Assembly: GCA_963678705.1 (NCBI GenBank)
Contig: OY783210.1
Coordinates: forward strand, 20,213,331 to 20,277,330
Direction: 5' to 3'
Origin: Panorpa germanica
Taxonomy: Eukaryota; Arthropoda; Insecta; Mecoptera; Panorpidae
DNA length: 64,000 nucleotides
Part shown: positions 36,955 through 48,099 of the stretch, in pieces
How positions within the stretch are numbered: the stretch's first letter is position 1
Layout: every line of letters begins with the position of its first letter
Notes under the pieces: model-generated
What the model was told of the DNA's origin: nothing
The model's input: only the letters and a program-made list of their open reading frames with translations
Database searches by the model: none
Translations under genes and position numbers: made by a program

Positions 36955-37122
36955 TGATAATATATATTTTAAACATTGATTACTGTAATTGAATTGGGGA
37001 CAGTGCTTTAACCCACATCGTGTAACGTTCGCCGGAAACAGGTGGAGCGCATGACAACTACACCGAACACTGCTGTAGTCAACTGAGTGACTATCCTTGC
37101 CGCTAAAAGAACTCCCTACTTC
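36955..37122 (-). CDS. Candidate internal exon (phase 0/0), Cys-rich, unknown gene
   Basis: On the minus strand an acceptor ending AAACAG is followed by 56 open codons, then a donor TCA|GTAAAG. Length is 168 bp, a multiple of three. The predicted segment starts EVGSSFSGKDSHSVDY and contains a cluster of cysteines (RCSCHAL, RCGLKHCPQ, NQC) and a possible N-glycosylation site (NVT), which would suit an extracellular domain. I do not recognise the fold. The polypyrimidine tract is weak, which lowers confidence. Phase fits the candidate exons on both sides. Confidence 0.33.
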
Positions 37123-39592
37123 CTGTTTAGTGATCAAATGATAATATTAAATATTCATGTTAATATTTAAATATAAGAAGATAAATATATATATAATATT
37201 AAAGGTATTTTCCGGTCTGATCTCGTCTAGAACTATTAGTCAAGTTTTGTAAAAGGTTTTGTAGAACCGTGAATAAAAATGGGAAAGAAACCTGTGAAAA
37301 TTGAAACCAATGTTTTATATACTGGTCATCAAATTTCCGCCACGAAAAATCAAATTTTAGCGGCGAAAAAACATATTTTATCGGCGAAAAATCAAATTTC
37401 AGTATCGCAAATAACTTTTTTGTTAATGAAACGACCCTATTCTCAATATCAAACCGTGGGGTGGGCGAATAAAAGAGAAAGGGACCAGCAGGGCTGCTGG
37501 CAACGCCTCACGTAAAAGAATTTGATCATACTTGCCGGTCCTCATATTTTGCATATTCAACTCCCTTTGACGCCTGCATTATAATACGAAATGACAAGCT
37601 TTGAAATATTTGGTATGTGCATATTTTTTTATGATCAAGTATCAATTTGATTTCCTTCAGTCAACGCTGGTGTTCCTTAAAATAAAAATAAGAAATCCGC
37701 AAGTTAATTAGAATAACCGTTCTTACATTCGCATGTACATATGTCCGTATATTCAACGGTACGGTATAAATTATATCTCTTACAATCAGTCTGTTCCATT
37801 CTGACATTTTGTGAGATGGAAATGCTTCACCAGTCAGTTCTCACTAGACGCTAGGGTCGCTAGTTGCTATTGGCTAGTGGCTAGTCAGTCGTGCCGTGTT
37901 TTCTGTTTTACCAGATATTGAATAATGGTTCTCCTCTTACCCCCCTTTTACCTAAGTTCTTCGTGATGGTTTGACGGCTTGCCCATTGTCAATCAAACAT
38001 ATGACGCTCTGCGTGTGTTTTGTTGTTATTGGTGAACGCCGTTCGCCGTTCGCTGAGACTGTGACTGAATGTATTTCTAAACATGCAACAATGTCAAAAT
38101 ATCTCTCAAGCGTAGCAAGAAACAGGGATGTAACAGCTGTTGTCGTCGCGTAAATTGAATGAGAGTCGCTAAAAACTTTCACGAAAAGATTACTTCATCG
38201 AGAAACTATTCTGGTTAAAATGAAGCAGAAAGCAATATCTGAACGTAATGCTGCTATTCACCATCACCAAAAAGGTAAAAATTACACAGAAATCGAAGAA
38301 ATTCTTAATAAATAGGTCAATATATCATAATACACTATGCAGAAAAATATCGTATCACCAAAACATTAGCAAACAGGTCTTGTTTGCATATGATGACAAT
38401 TATACTATAGAAGAACTCAAAATTTCAGCTACTAAAAGTAAAAGATCGTATCCAAGCATTGGCTTTACTAATTAAGACGTAGAGGAGAAGGAAAGCGGAA
38501 GTGAAGAGATATGAAACTTGCACTCACACAAACAACATAAGTGAAAATAGTGGACAAAAACATGCATCAAAATGAAATTATAACATAACTTAATTTTACA
38601 TGTTTTTAAAAGCATGTAATTTAAGTGAGTGTCGCCTGAATATTTTGATGTGTACAACTGCTCTATGTTATTTGTTATTACCAATAATTTTATTACCGAT
38701 CTCCGTGCAACTGTGTCAACAAAGTGTACTATGGGTTCATCCCCTCTCTTTGCTATTTTAAAATACTTAGGTTATAAGAGCCGCATAAATAGTTATACAT
38801 GGTGAATTTTATTTTATTAGTTACAATATGCATTATAAAAAATGTGCTTTTCCATTGAATCGCAGATTTATACAGCACAACTTGTTTTAACCATGAGTCG
38901 CCGGCGAACTCTCGTAACTTTAACTATATCTTCTATATTACTTGGTTGAATACTATAAGACTATTTTTTGTATATAGTACAAAGATACAAGATTGTACAT
39001 CCCTGTATTTGAAATTCATATAACATTTGCTTATATCCTATACACTGACCGGAGAAATACATTGTATATGGTCACTCCACAGTATAACGGATCCCTGTCT
39101 CACTGGCTCTGTGTTTCAGTGCATTACTGAAGCACCGGGCACGTCAAATGGCGAGAAATGTATCTCACGCGACGTGGGTGACCTTAAAAACGACGTCCAG
39201 ATAATATACTGTATATTCCAGGACCTACATAGTTGTTAGAATCACATAACCTTATCAGATAGATTTCCTATCAGAATTAATAAGTTACCATCAGATTTTT
39301 AATTACCATGTTCACAGTTAATATCTTTTTAAAGTTAATATAAAAATTATTTGAGCATTATTTTAGTGCAGCTCAGTGTAACAGTCTGAATAATGATACA
39401 GTGTAAACGACTACGCCTGAGGTTCAACAGTTCTGGGACCACCTGTATATTCACGACCATATTGTTTCGATGAGATAATTTGACAGTCAAAATAAATTTC
39501 TAACTCCCTTCTTTTGTTCAAGCTCTAAATAACCTGGTTTAGTAGCCATGTTGCACCCTAAAACTAAAACAATTAGACAGGATAGTTGATAC
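37123..39592. other. Noncoding DNA with GC-richer patches, no assigned gene
   Basis: Patches at 37800-37910 (contains ATTGGCTAG and two TCAGT motifs) and 37960-38160 are less A/T-rich. The latter is open on both strands for 60-76 codons without a known motif. They could be promoter or untranslated exon sequence. A short imperfect tandem repeat at 37321-37410 is listed separately. Confidence 0.35.
37321..37410 (+). repeat. Short imperfect tandem repeat of about 21 bp
   Basis: Four degenerate units of the type ATCAAATTTTAGCGGCGAAA. They read as a repeated NQILAAKK-like peptide within a 78-codon ATG frame (37279-37515). The frame is probably a consequence of the repeat. Confidence 0.55.
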
Positions 39593-39682
39593 TCTGCTTC
39601 CATCACCTGCTGAGCAGTTGTGTTGAACTTGCAGGGCGTTAAAACGTTGACCTGGGGCTGGGGGACCAAGCCTTACGAGAAC
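39593..39682 (-). CDS. Candidate internal exon (phase 0/0) of an unknown minus-strand gene
   Basis: On the minus strand an acceptor ending CTGGTTACAG is followed by 30 codons starting VLVRLGPPAPGQRFNALQV and a donor GTATCA; length is 90 bp. Codon and base composition are unlike the A/T-rich flanks. Joined to the candidate exon at 41477-41323 in phase 0, it gives the smooth junction AHAYVQ-VLVRLGPPAPG. No family is recognised. The polypyrimidine tract and donor are moderate. Confidence 0.38.
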
Positions 39683-41322
39683 CTGTAACCAGATATATCA
39701 GTCTCTCAACTCGTACTTGCAAGGTGTTCTTCCTTTTGCTATTGCAAGGATAAATTATTGAGTGTAGACGACATATTGTTGGATACTGAACTTGGCTATG
39801 AATAAATTAGAGTTGTTTTAATGCTAAAATGTTTAAATTTATAAAACATAACTTCCGGAGTCGTTAGAATTTGCATTAGAACAAGGGCATTAGCAAAAAA
39901 TATTACAGAGTTGGAACGAAACAACAAAGTTCTATACTTTTTAATTTGTCACACAAACTATTATAATTATATTACATAAATGTTACGTTTGTGTACACAA
40001 CGCAATGGATCAATAATTTGTATTATAGTTCAAGGGATATCTTAGTTACAAATGACAAACAAATAACCTAAAAAATGACATTCCAAAATACACAAATAAA
40101 ATAAATATAAAAAATATTGACACTTACCTTTAGCTGGCAAGGTTCTAGGAGCTCGAAGGCTTCAAAGTTTAAAAGGTGAACACTATTACACTACACATGA
40201 AACACAAACTATTTAGGAAATAACTGATATGTTAAACAAACAAGTGTCTTAAGATACACCACAACAATTGTCAGAAACAAAATATAAACAAGTACACTCT
40301 GTATGCGAATTTCTTAAACTGCAGCAGCTAGCTTGTTACACATATGGAAAGATAGCACTAGGTTTTTAAACACACTATACACACAACAGTACGCCGCAGG
40401 TAATTATATTCACAAACATAACCCTAAATTCAATAACACTTATTGTTTGTCTGAAAACTATTTCTGCACTTTAAATATTATTTGTATATTATAACTACAC
40501 ACAGATTGATTAATAAATTAGTAATATATATATTATATATATACATAAAGATTGTATTTAATTTGTATCACAAGCAACAAGTATTGACATGTCAATCAAG
40601 GAGTCTCTCATATAATTCTTTCAAACCAATGCAAGTTATATATCAAATTAAACAGGAACTCGCGACGAATACGATTAACATAGTTTTTAATAACACAAAT
40701 AATTATTTAATAAATAATTAATAATATTGCAAATCACGGTTACGGAGCTGTCACTTCGCCTATTACATTTTAAATTCGAGTGTGTTACCAGATGTATGTC
40801 GTACACAGTATAGTTAAGAGATGTCATTACTACCAACTATTTTGAATACTAATATTTGGTTTAAGACTTTACTAATTTATTAATTAGTGGAACGTTTTAC
40901 AGATTATATTCTATCTAGTGTACATTTTGGTATCCAGAGATAAATTGTAACGTGAGATATAACTGTATTTACATATTACCTTACATGTTGTTTCCAAATC
41001 ATTTAAAAATATAATTTAACGCCTGTACAACACTTGGTTAGACTTGCAGCGTACCCTTACACTTAGCGTGGTGGTGTTAATTTTCAAGAACTATCTTACA
41101 TCATTTTTAAGGGTGAACGACATTCCAATGCAGGATACTGAGTACAGGTCAAATAGAAACACGGTAAACCAACGAATTAACCTAACTGTACCTTTGCAAT
41201 GTTTTTGATTGTAAATATAGATACCTCATGATTTTGTACCACATTATTAATTACATATAAACATGCTATTTTAAATCACTGATGTGGATTCATATCATGA
41301 AATGAACTCGATATATACATAC
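39683..41322. other. Noncoding DNA, likely intron
   Basis: A/T-rich with no supported feature. It lies between two candidate exons. Confidence 0.4.
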
Positions 41323-41477
41323 TTGTACATAGGCATGGGCGTCCGCAGGTGGGGATGGTATCAACCTCTTAATTTCCAGTTTTACACCGGATAGATTGAA
41401 GGGTATATGTGAGAAATTAACACTCGACATAGCAGCATCTAAAGTTTTGCCCATATTGTCAATTTTTTTGCGAATGT
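41323..41477 (-). CDS. Candidate internal exon of an unknown minus-strand gene
   Basis: On the minus strand an acceptor CATTTATTTACATAG is followed by two bases completing a split codon and 51 full codons, then a consensus donor GTATGT. The segment begins IRKKIDNMGKTLDAAM and ends with LIPSPPADAHAYVQ. It is the most coding-like stretch outside the transposons: good borders, balanced codon use and no low-complexity runs. No domain is recognised. It needs an upstream exon ending in phase 1. Confidence 0.42.
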
Positions 41478-42507
41478 CTATGTAAATAAATGTATTTATC
41501 ATGTTTTTAAAGTAAAAACTAAATAAATGGTTGTACTCAAAACTGTAAAAAGATTCAAAAACATTAGGAAACACGAGATATGTATATATATCTTTCTTAA
41601 GAAGTATTTTGACAGTGCCGGAGTAGGTTTTAAAAGGAATTCAATGTGTCAAGTCAATGTTTTATCATTTGGAGACTAACTGCAAACACTTGGGGTTCGT
41701 GAAGAGGATGGCGAGCATCGCTGAACCTTCCGTCAAACATGTTCAACGGAACAGCTTATATCTTTGCCATTTTTTATTATTTTTTAAGAATTTGTTTTGT
41801 AAATGTTTTCACAAAAGTATACACTTGAAAGTTCTGTCACAAAAATATATTTTTATGTTAGTTTCTTTATGTTATAATCGTATAAAATAATGTCGCATCC
41901 ATTAAAACGTTTATCTATAATTACACAATGCTAACAAGCTATGAATGAAAGCGCCTGCCGTTTCCAGCGATGCATTTCTTATGACATCCGCCTATTTCAA
42001 TGATTTCTACAATATTTTCAGTTCACTGTTTGTTTAATACAACAGCAAACGCTAATTGCTATTGATTACGTATAATAACACTGTTTTATTGTTTAATGGA
42101 TGGTTGCTAGAATACAGTGTTACCACATTTATAATAAAAAAAATAGAATTTATTAAATCACTCTCGTTGTGTTAGAGCAACCTTTTATATGAAAATGATG
42201 TTTTAATTGATAGAAAATAATGTATCATTGTTTATAGTTCAGAAATAATTTGCATTGTATTTAATTACCAATTAGTTACCAATTATTTATTTACTTTTTA
42301 ATTGTTAGGGTCAAATTAATATTATGCATGAAAATATAAGGTTAATTAGATAGTGTACAATGTTGGTGAATTATTTTCATTGAGAAATTAAATTATAATA
42401 TTGCAAATTTATCAGTATATGCTAGTAGGTAGCATGCTATACAGTACGTGCTATTTAGTGACTGGTTTATTTTTCTGTTTTAACCTGTGGATTTTTTTGC
42501 AACTTAC
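41478..42507. other. Noncoding DNA, no gene seen
   Basis: A/T-rich. The 77-codon frame at 41657-41890 (+) has no motif. Confidence 0.45.
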
Positions 42508-42905
42508 GGGCCACGACAGCTTCATTTGTAGGTTGTATGCAAGCTGCAAATGAAGTCAAACGTATTCTATATCTTAGTTCTATCCACGTAACGTCATACA
42601 AGCTTCATGCAAGCTGCAAATAGGGTCATTTTTCTGAAGTTGGCATTGAGAAAGCACGTTTTTTCATTGGGAAAATGTCAAGTAATGAAGAAGATGTGAT
42701 TATAGCATACGCTTTTATTAGAAGACGACGAATCAGACGTAGAATGTATTGGCTTCATCCATACATCGAAAAGAACATTAACCGCAGATTGTTTGTTGCT
42801 GCAAGAGAGTTATCAGAGGATGATTCAGTATTTCAATTAGTATACCGAATGATACCTATATACCTATTGTTCAATAATATGCACAAAATTGACGTTCGTT
42901 TTTAA
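42508..42905 (+). pseudogene. PIF/Harbinger transposase 5' fragment with subterminal repeats
   Basis: The frame from ATG at 42675 starts MSSNEEDVIIAYAFIRRRR and continues YWLHP, then about 30 residues later VYRM. This is the pattern of the N-terminal region of HARBI1-like transposases (acidic start, Arg-rich run, W-x-HP, F-x4-RM). After RM the family similarity stops and the frame ends, so the DDE nuclease part is missing. Upstream, TGCAAGCTGCAAAT occurs twice and GGGCCACGACAGCTTCATTTG at 42508 may be the left terminus. No right terminus was found. Confidence 0.6.
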
Positions 42906-43599
42906 AAGAATATTACGTCTATGCGTCGTGCAGTACGCTAGAGCTATGACATGTTGCAACTCCGTGGACAGATCCCAACTAAAATCGCGTTGTATGAGGA
43001 ACTCGCTTTGTATAAAGCTAGATCGCGTTGTAGGATATACTGTAATTGTACTTTGTTTTGCAAGTTTAGCTAAATACAAAACTAATTCAAAAATATCCAC
43101 TGTTTTTATAACGAATATGTGAATATATATAAAAACAACATATATATTTATATAATTATAGCAAAATATTAAATATTAAACAAATATTAATTGAAATAAT
43201 AGAGAATTTCTATTGGACATTACTAATACATATACATTTGCAATATGTCATTATATATGTGTATATATAATACATATACATAAAGTATCCATATATAGAA
43301 TATTATATAAATGTTTGCTCCCAACGTTTCGGATTATGTTTTAATGTTTTGTTTTCACACTTCTTATAGCGCATGCGCATGCCCAGTTTATAATTCCCAA
43401 CCAGTAATAAACATGTGCTACGGTCATTATTTAATGACATTACTTTTACATTGTTTAATTTTATACCAAGGATCTCTGAATAATATATTTTCTTATTTGT
43501 CAGTATATTACACAGTGTATACTATATGGGATTACTAGCGAAACGTTTAAATTGCATTTTGACGCGTAGTATACGTGTAATTTCAAAATTTATCTTGTT
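42906..43599. other. Noncoding DNA, no gene seen
   Basis: Contains overlapping frames on both strands at 42864-43122 without motif and a TA-rich zone at 43110-43310. Confidence 0.45.
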
Positions 43600-44105
43600 T
43601 TAGAGTCTAAATTAGCGTTTTAGCGATAGAAATGGTCAGCCATATTTTTATGACGTGAAATGCATTTTAACGTCAGTTATTTGTTGAGTAGGTCAGGCTG
43701 TGGTAATATTTCGTAGCTGTTGGTAGTCAAATAATCAAGTCAAGTCAAAGAGTAATAAGTTTTTATTTAATTTAACCCTGTTACGGCAGACTTAATATTG
43801 GAATTTGAGTGTTTCTTGAAATAGCTGTAAATAATATTTGATATTTTGACATATAAATACAGAGATTTATGAGCTGTAAGGTTCGTAACCTTACACACGG
43901 ATTGTGATGTCACATGCACTTGGAATGTGTACAACGTTGAATCCCTTTAATAATTAAAGAGACAAAATGACTTTTTTAATTGTTAATAACCCTTAAGATA
44001 TAAGGAGTTATTAAAAAATAATTGAACATTTGAGGTTCTAGTAACCCACTTTATCAATATATAGTACACTTTTATAGAAATTAAGACATAGGACACAAGC
44101 CCATT
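43600..44105 (+). mobile_element. Repeat family B, copy 2 (left end missing)
   Basis: Matches 7955-8462 closely, including TGAAATGCATTTTAAC, CAAATAATCAAGTCAA and the right end AGGACACAAGCCCATT. The left 150 bp and left inverted repeat are absent. Confidence 0.75.
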
Positions 44106-45039
44106 GTAGGTAGGAAGGCTTGTTAGTGATATAATTAGTTCGTAAACTGTCCTAAGTGTGAGCTCAGCCTTACTTTAATTCAGTCTTTAAGGTGGTTCCA
44201 TCAATAAGAACAAAATATGTACATTTCCAATGTAACTTGCACAATACTCACATAAATTACTAGTTATTCCCTAGCAACTTTCAATTGACTTGCATTGTGG
44301 ACAAGTAATATGAAATATGATTTGTTATTTACACATTACAGTTGCGAAAACTTGCGTGTGGATTGTGGTGTACCGTGTACTGCATAAGAGAAATAATATG
44401 CAATATGTATGCACCAACAATGCATATACGAGTAGTGTAATACTCGCAAACACTCATACCAAATATATGCGTTCCATTTTCAATTTAGGGCAAACCCATA
44501 CGGTATATTCAAATAAGAATTATTCATGATTACATAATATAATGTTACTGATATAATAAACGTCAAATTTAATTATATTCATGGTAATTTATATATTTTA
44601 AATGAATTTATTTATTTGAAATTAATAGTTTATTTTGATTTGAAACAAATTACAGTCATATTATTGGTTTCTAAACAAGTCTGTACATCTAGCGGAGGTT
44701 TTCTATTAGTACATCCACTGCGGTATAGATGGCTAAACGTATTATCAAAGTGTAGAACCTTATCTTTTAACTATATTTTATGAATTGTTTAATAATATAA
44801 TGATCAATTTTGAAAGAATAATATATTATTTAAAGATAGCTACATATAAATATAAATAACTTTGAAGTATTATGGATTTTCTTATTTGATGGACTTGAGG
44901 GGTTCCACCACGTGTCATTTTAAAAATATTTGTCCTTTTATATTTTTTTCTATTAGGTGGAATCTTAAAGAACATTTTAAGCAATAATTTGGCAGCACGT
45001 GTCGCTTCAAAACTTTAATACTATCACTGTGATTACGCT
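44106..45039. other. Noncoding DNA, no gene seen
   Basis: A/T-rich. The 70-codon frame at 44317-44529 has no motif. Confidence 0.5.
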
Positions 45040-45233
45040 AGATGGTCCAGTCATTATAGTAAGTTCACCTCGGAATTCGAGATACCCAGCTGTAAGTCTG
45101 TAAATACTTGTATATTGACACCCTAAAGTTGTCTGCGTAAGGGTGTCAATATACAAGTATTTACAGACTTACAGCTGGGTATCTCGAATTCCGAGATTCT
45201 TACCTAATTTAAGCTTAAATGACTGGACCAAGA
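45040..45233. mobile_element. Hairpin MITE with a perfect 55-bp stem
   Basis: The inner arms 45070-45124 and 45140-45194 are perfect inverted complements around a 15-nt spacer, and one further pair (45069/45195) extends the stem. Outer ends TGGTCCAGTCATT (45043-45055) and AATGACTGGACCA (45218-45230) are also perfect inverted repeats. AGA occurs just outside both ends and may be a 3-bp target duplication. It carries no coding sequence. The superfamily is not assigned. Confidence 0.8.
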
Positions 45234-47002
45234 CACAGTTACGTATATTTAAAGTTCATATAACATAACAATTGTTCTTTACAGAACAATTCTTGTCATA
45301 TTCTTAATTAATGATTCTAAGTTTTACAAAACAATCGTTTAATTTTGAATGCAGCATAAATTATGTAAGGTATAAAAGAATATAACTTCTATATGTACAT
45401 ATTTACACAATAAATAACTTCATTTACATTTCACTTTCAATTCTAAAAACATTTTAACACTTTTTTAACAATCTAATTAGCCGTAAAATGCTATTTATTT
45501 AAAGCTTATAAACTGTCACACATTCATAAAAAAAATGCATAAAAATGCATGCATTGAAAAAGCCATATGCAAATGCAAATGCACAAATAAAAAACATAAA
45601 CAACACACATTCACTTCACACATCTCTTCCACTGGTAAATAATTGAGTTAAATCATTAAAAAACCGTATCTATGTTATTAGTTTTTTATTTTTGTTGGTC
45701 AACCTGTTGCATGTTGCATACTACCAAATATAACGCCTGCGATATCAACACAGTCAACACATTATACATATATGATTAAAATCTGTGGTTATTTTTTTCT
45801 GTTCTGTTTGTTATTTTTTTTTTATTTTTTAACTTTTATTTTATGTATTATATAACTGTCGTATCCGAGTTTGGACTTTGGAACCGACTGACTCGCAAAA
45901 TGAATTTCAATCTGTCACACTAATAATTAATTGCTATTTTTTTACTATTAACTTGTTGAATATTTTGTAATTTACTGTTTTAAATAAAAATGCTTGTTTG
46001 TTTTTTTATGAGTATTAAATATGAATAAAATTGTATTTATCTTTTGAGTCTCTTTGTGTGAAATGTGTTTTATATATAAAACTTTAATAAAGCTTTATTT
46101 GGGTTTAAAAGCTTAAAGAGAAATTGTGTATTTATTATCTATACATTAATAAATCATGGAAAATTATTTCGAAAATTTTCGAACCCGTATAAAAGTGAAT
46201 TTCAATTTAATCAAACTACTATCTAACATTATTAAATCATGGGTAACACTTCTTTAGTTTCGCACCAAATTCAGTTATATCCAGTCATAGTTTCTTGAGC
46301 TATATATACGTACAAAGCCTAAGTCGGTCTTTCTGCTCATAAATACTTAAGAAATACAACCTTCTACCTTCAGAGTCAATTCAATTAATTACAAATCATC
46401 TTCATCAAGTCCATTTTTTGATTTTTCACAGCTATATTTATGATTATTATTTATTTCTGTTAAAGTACACTTTCTACATACTTTTCGCTTTTGAAATCAA
46501 TTTCTTAATTTAAGAATAATAATAATTACAAGAGAGTTATTCTGAATATAAAAGAAACTAAAGATATTATCTTAAGAAAAGTCAAATGTAAATTTCGAAT
46601 CAGTTAGCCAGAAAGGCGTAAATTCGTATTATAAATCTAGTTAAACTATAAAAACTCTATAATAAAAATATTTTGTATAAATTATGCCAAATGCGCCATC
46701 TCTTTAACGGAAGATGAACAAAACTAATAAGTTCATTACTTAGCTTTAATAATACCAACGTGCTATAATAATCAATTAGTTTTGATATATTAATAATTAA
46801 TACAAAATAAATATTTCCATAAAAATATTTAAAATAAATTATTCCAGAACCTGTTTGATAGTAGATGAAAAAGATAGAGTTTGTAAAAGATTTGCTTAGC
46901 AGATGGCGTTGATTCAGTAGTAAAAAGCGCCTGATTAATATGTTACTAATATTACTCTCACGTTTCTTTTAAAAGTTTTGAATTTATATATATTTTATAA
47001 TA
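45234..47002. other. Noncoding DNA, no gene seen
   Basis: A/T-rich with long poly-A and poly-T runs. AGATGGCG-type motifs occur at 46692 (complement) and 46911. No exon is supported. Confidence 0.5.
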
Positions 47003-47400
47003 TCTTTAAATATGAGCAGTGTTATTTAGATTGCATACACTCTCGGCGCAAAGAAATCTGAGTGGTATCTATTATTGAAATAATAAACCATATTTATTTT
47101 AAGCTACTTTTCAACAGATGTCACTAACAGACATAATGAACATAATTGCATCAAATATTTAAAAGAAATGTAATTTGTCTTTTAGAAAAAATTTCCATGA
47201 ATATGTTTCATAAAAGCCCAAATTTTATATTAAATTATTAAGAATAATATTTAAAAAATCTGAGCTTCTTTTAGCGCCATGTGTTAGCCTAGGGAGTAGC
47301 CTAATAACTATATAGTTTATTATTTGTTTAATAGATGACGCCAAGATTTCTTTGCGCCAGGAGTGAATGCAACCTAAATAACACTGTTCACATTTGAAGT
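47003..47400. repeat. Inverted repeat with about 80-bp diverged arms
   Basis: The arm at about 47003-47090 (CAGTGTTATTTAGATTGCAT, GGCGCAAAGAAATCT) matches the complement of 47319-47400 (CAGTGTTATTTAGGTTGCAT, GGCGCAAAGAAATCT), separated by about 230 bp. It may be the two ends of a decayed DNA element or an inverted duplication. Confidence 0.6.
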
Positions 47401-47413
47401 TAACAAATTTGTA

Positions 47414-47415
<2 letters not shown>

Positions 47416-47458
<43 letters not shown>
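47416..47458. repeat. (TA)n microsatellite
   Basis: An uninterrupted TA run of about 43 bp. It produces the Tyr-Ile repeat in the minus-strand frame at 47225-47470, which is not a gene. Confidence 0.95.
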
Positions 47459-47460
<2 letters not shown>

Positions 47461-48099
47461 TATATATCAACGACGGGCAAGAATAATTCTTTTGTCTTAA
47501 AAAGAGAAGCTTCTATAATGGTAGTAGAAATATTTTTTAATAATTAATATTTTGAATATGTCCAATTTTTATATAAATATCTTCAACATAAATGAATAGT
47601 TTGTCTAAAACTGAAGTAAACAATTTTATTATTTGAAATGAATTATTTTATAAAAGACAAAACAGGGATAAACGTTGGTATTTTGTAATACCTGTTTCAT
47701 ATCCGTTTAATAATAAATTCAAATGTAATTTATTATTTATATAAAAAAGAATTACGTTGCATTTTTGTTCTCTTACATAAAGAATAATAAATTTTTTATT
47801 CAAATCAAAATTGAATGCGTGAAAAATTAAATGGTCGTAAATAATATTTAAAGAATAGATACGAGTATCTAACTTTACAATAACATAAATTTCTCATGTT
47901 AATCGTCCTTTACGAATTATTAGGTATACCATACATTCAAAGTAAGAATTTCTTATGTACTTTTTTGTTGTTATATTCAATATCTTCTGAACAGGAAATC
48001 TGTTGAGATGTGGACCGCGGTGTGGTGCCTTAAGTGATATTTAATGTTATTTCACTACAGAGTGTAAAGTTGATCTCACGGTCGATTTCTGTGTAAAGG
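47461..48099. other. Noncoding flank of the inverted satellite
   Basis: A/T-rich. TGGTGCCTTAAGTGATATTT near 48023 faintly resembles the complement of the segment near 52825-52845 on the other side of the array, which might mark outer ends of a larger element. Confidence 0.35.

Noticed and set aside
42864..43122. Overlapping 77-78 codon frames on both strands
   Set aside because: No motif, no splice support, and the two frames are mirror images of the same open stretch.
47225..47470. Tyr-Ile-repeat protein
   Set aside because: Produced by the TA microsatellite.
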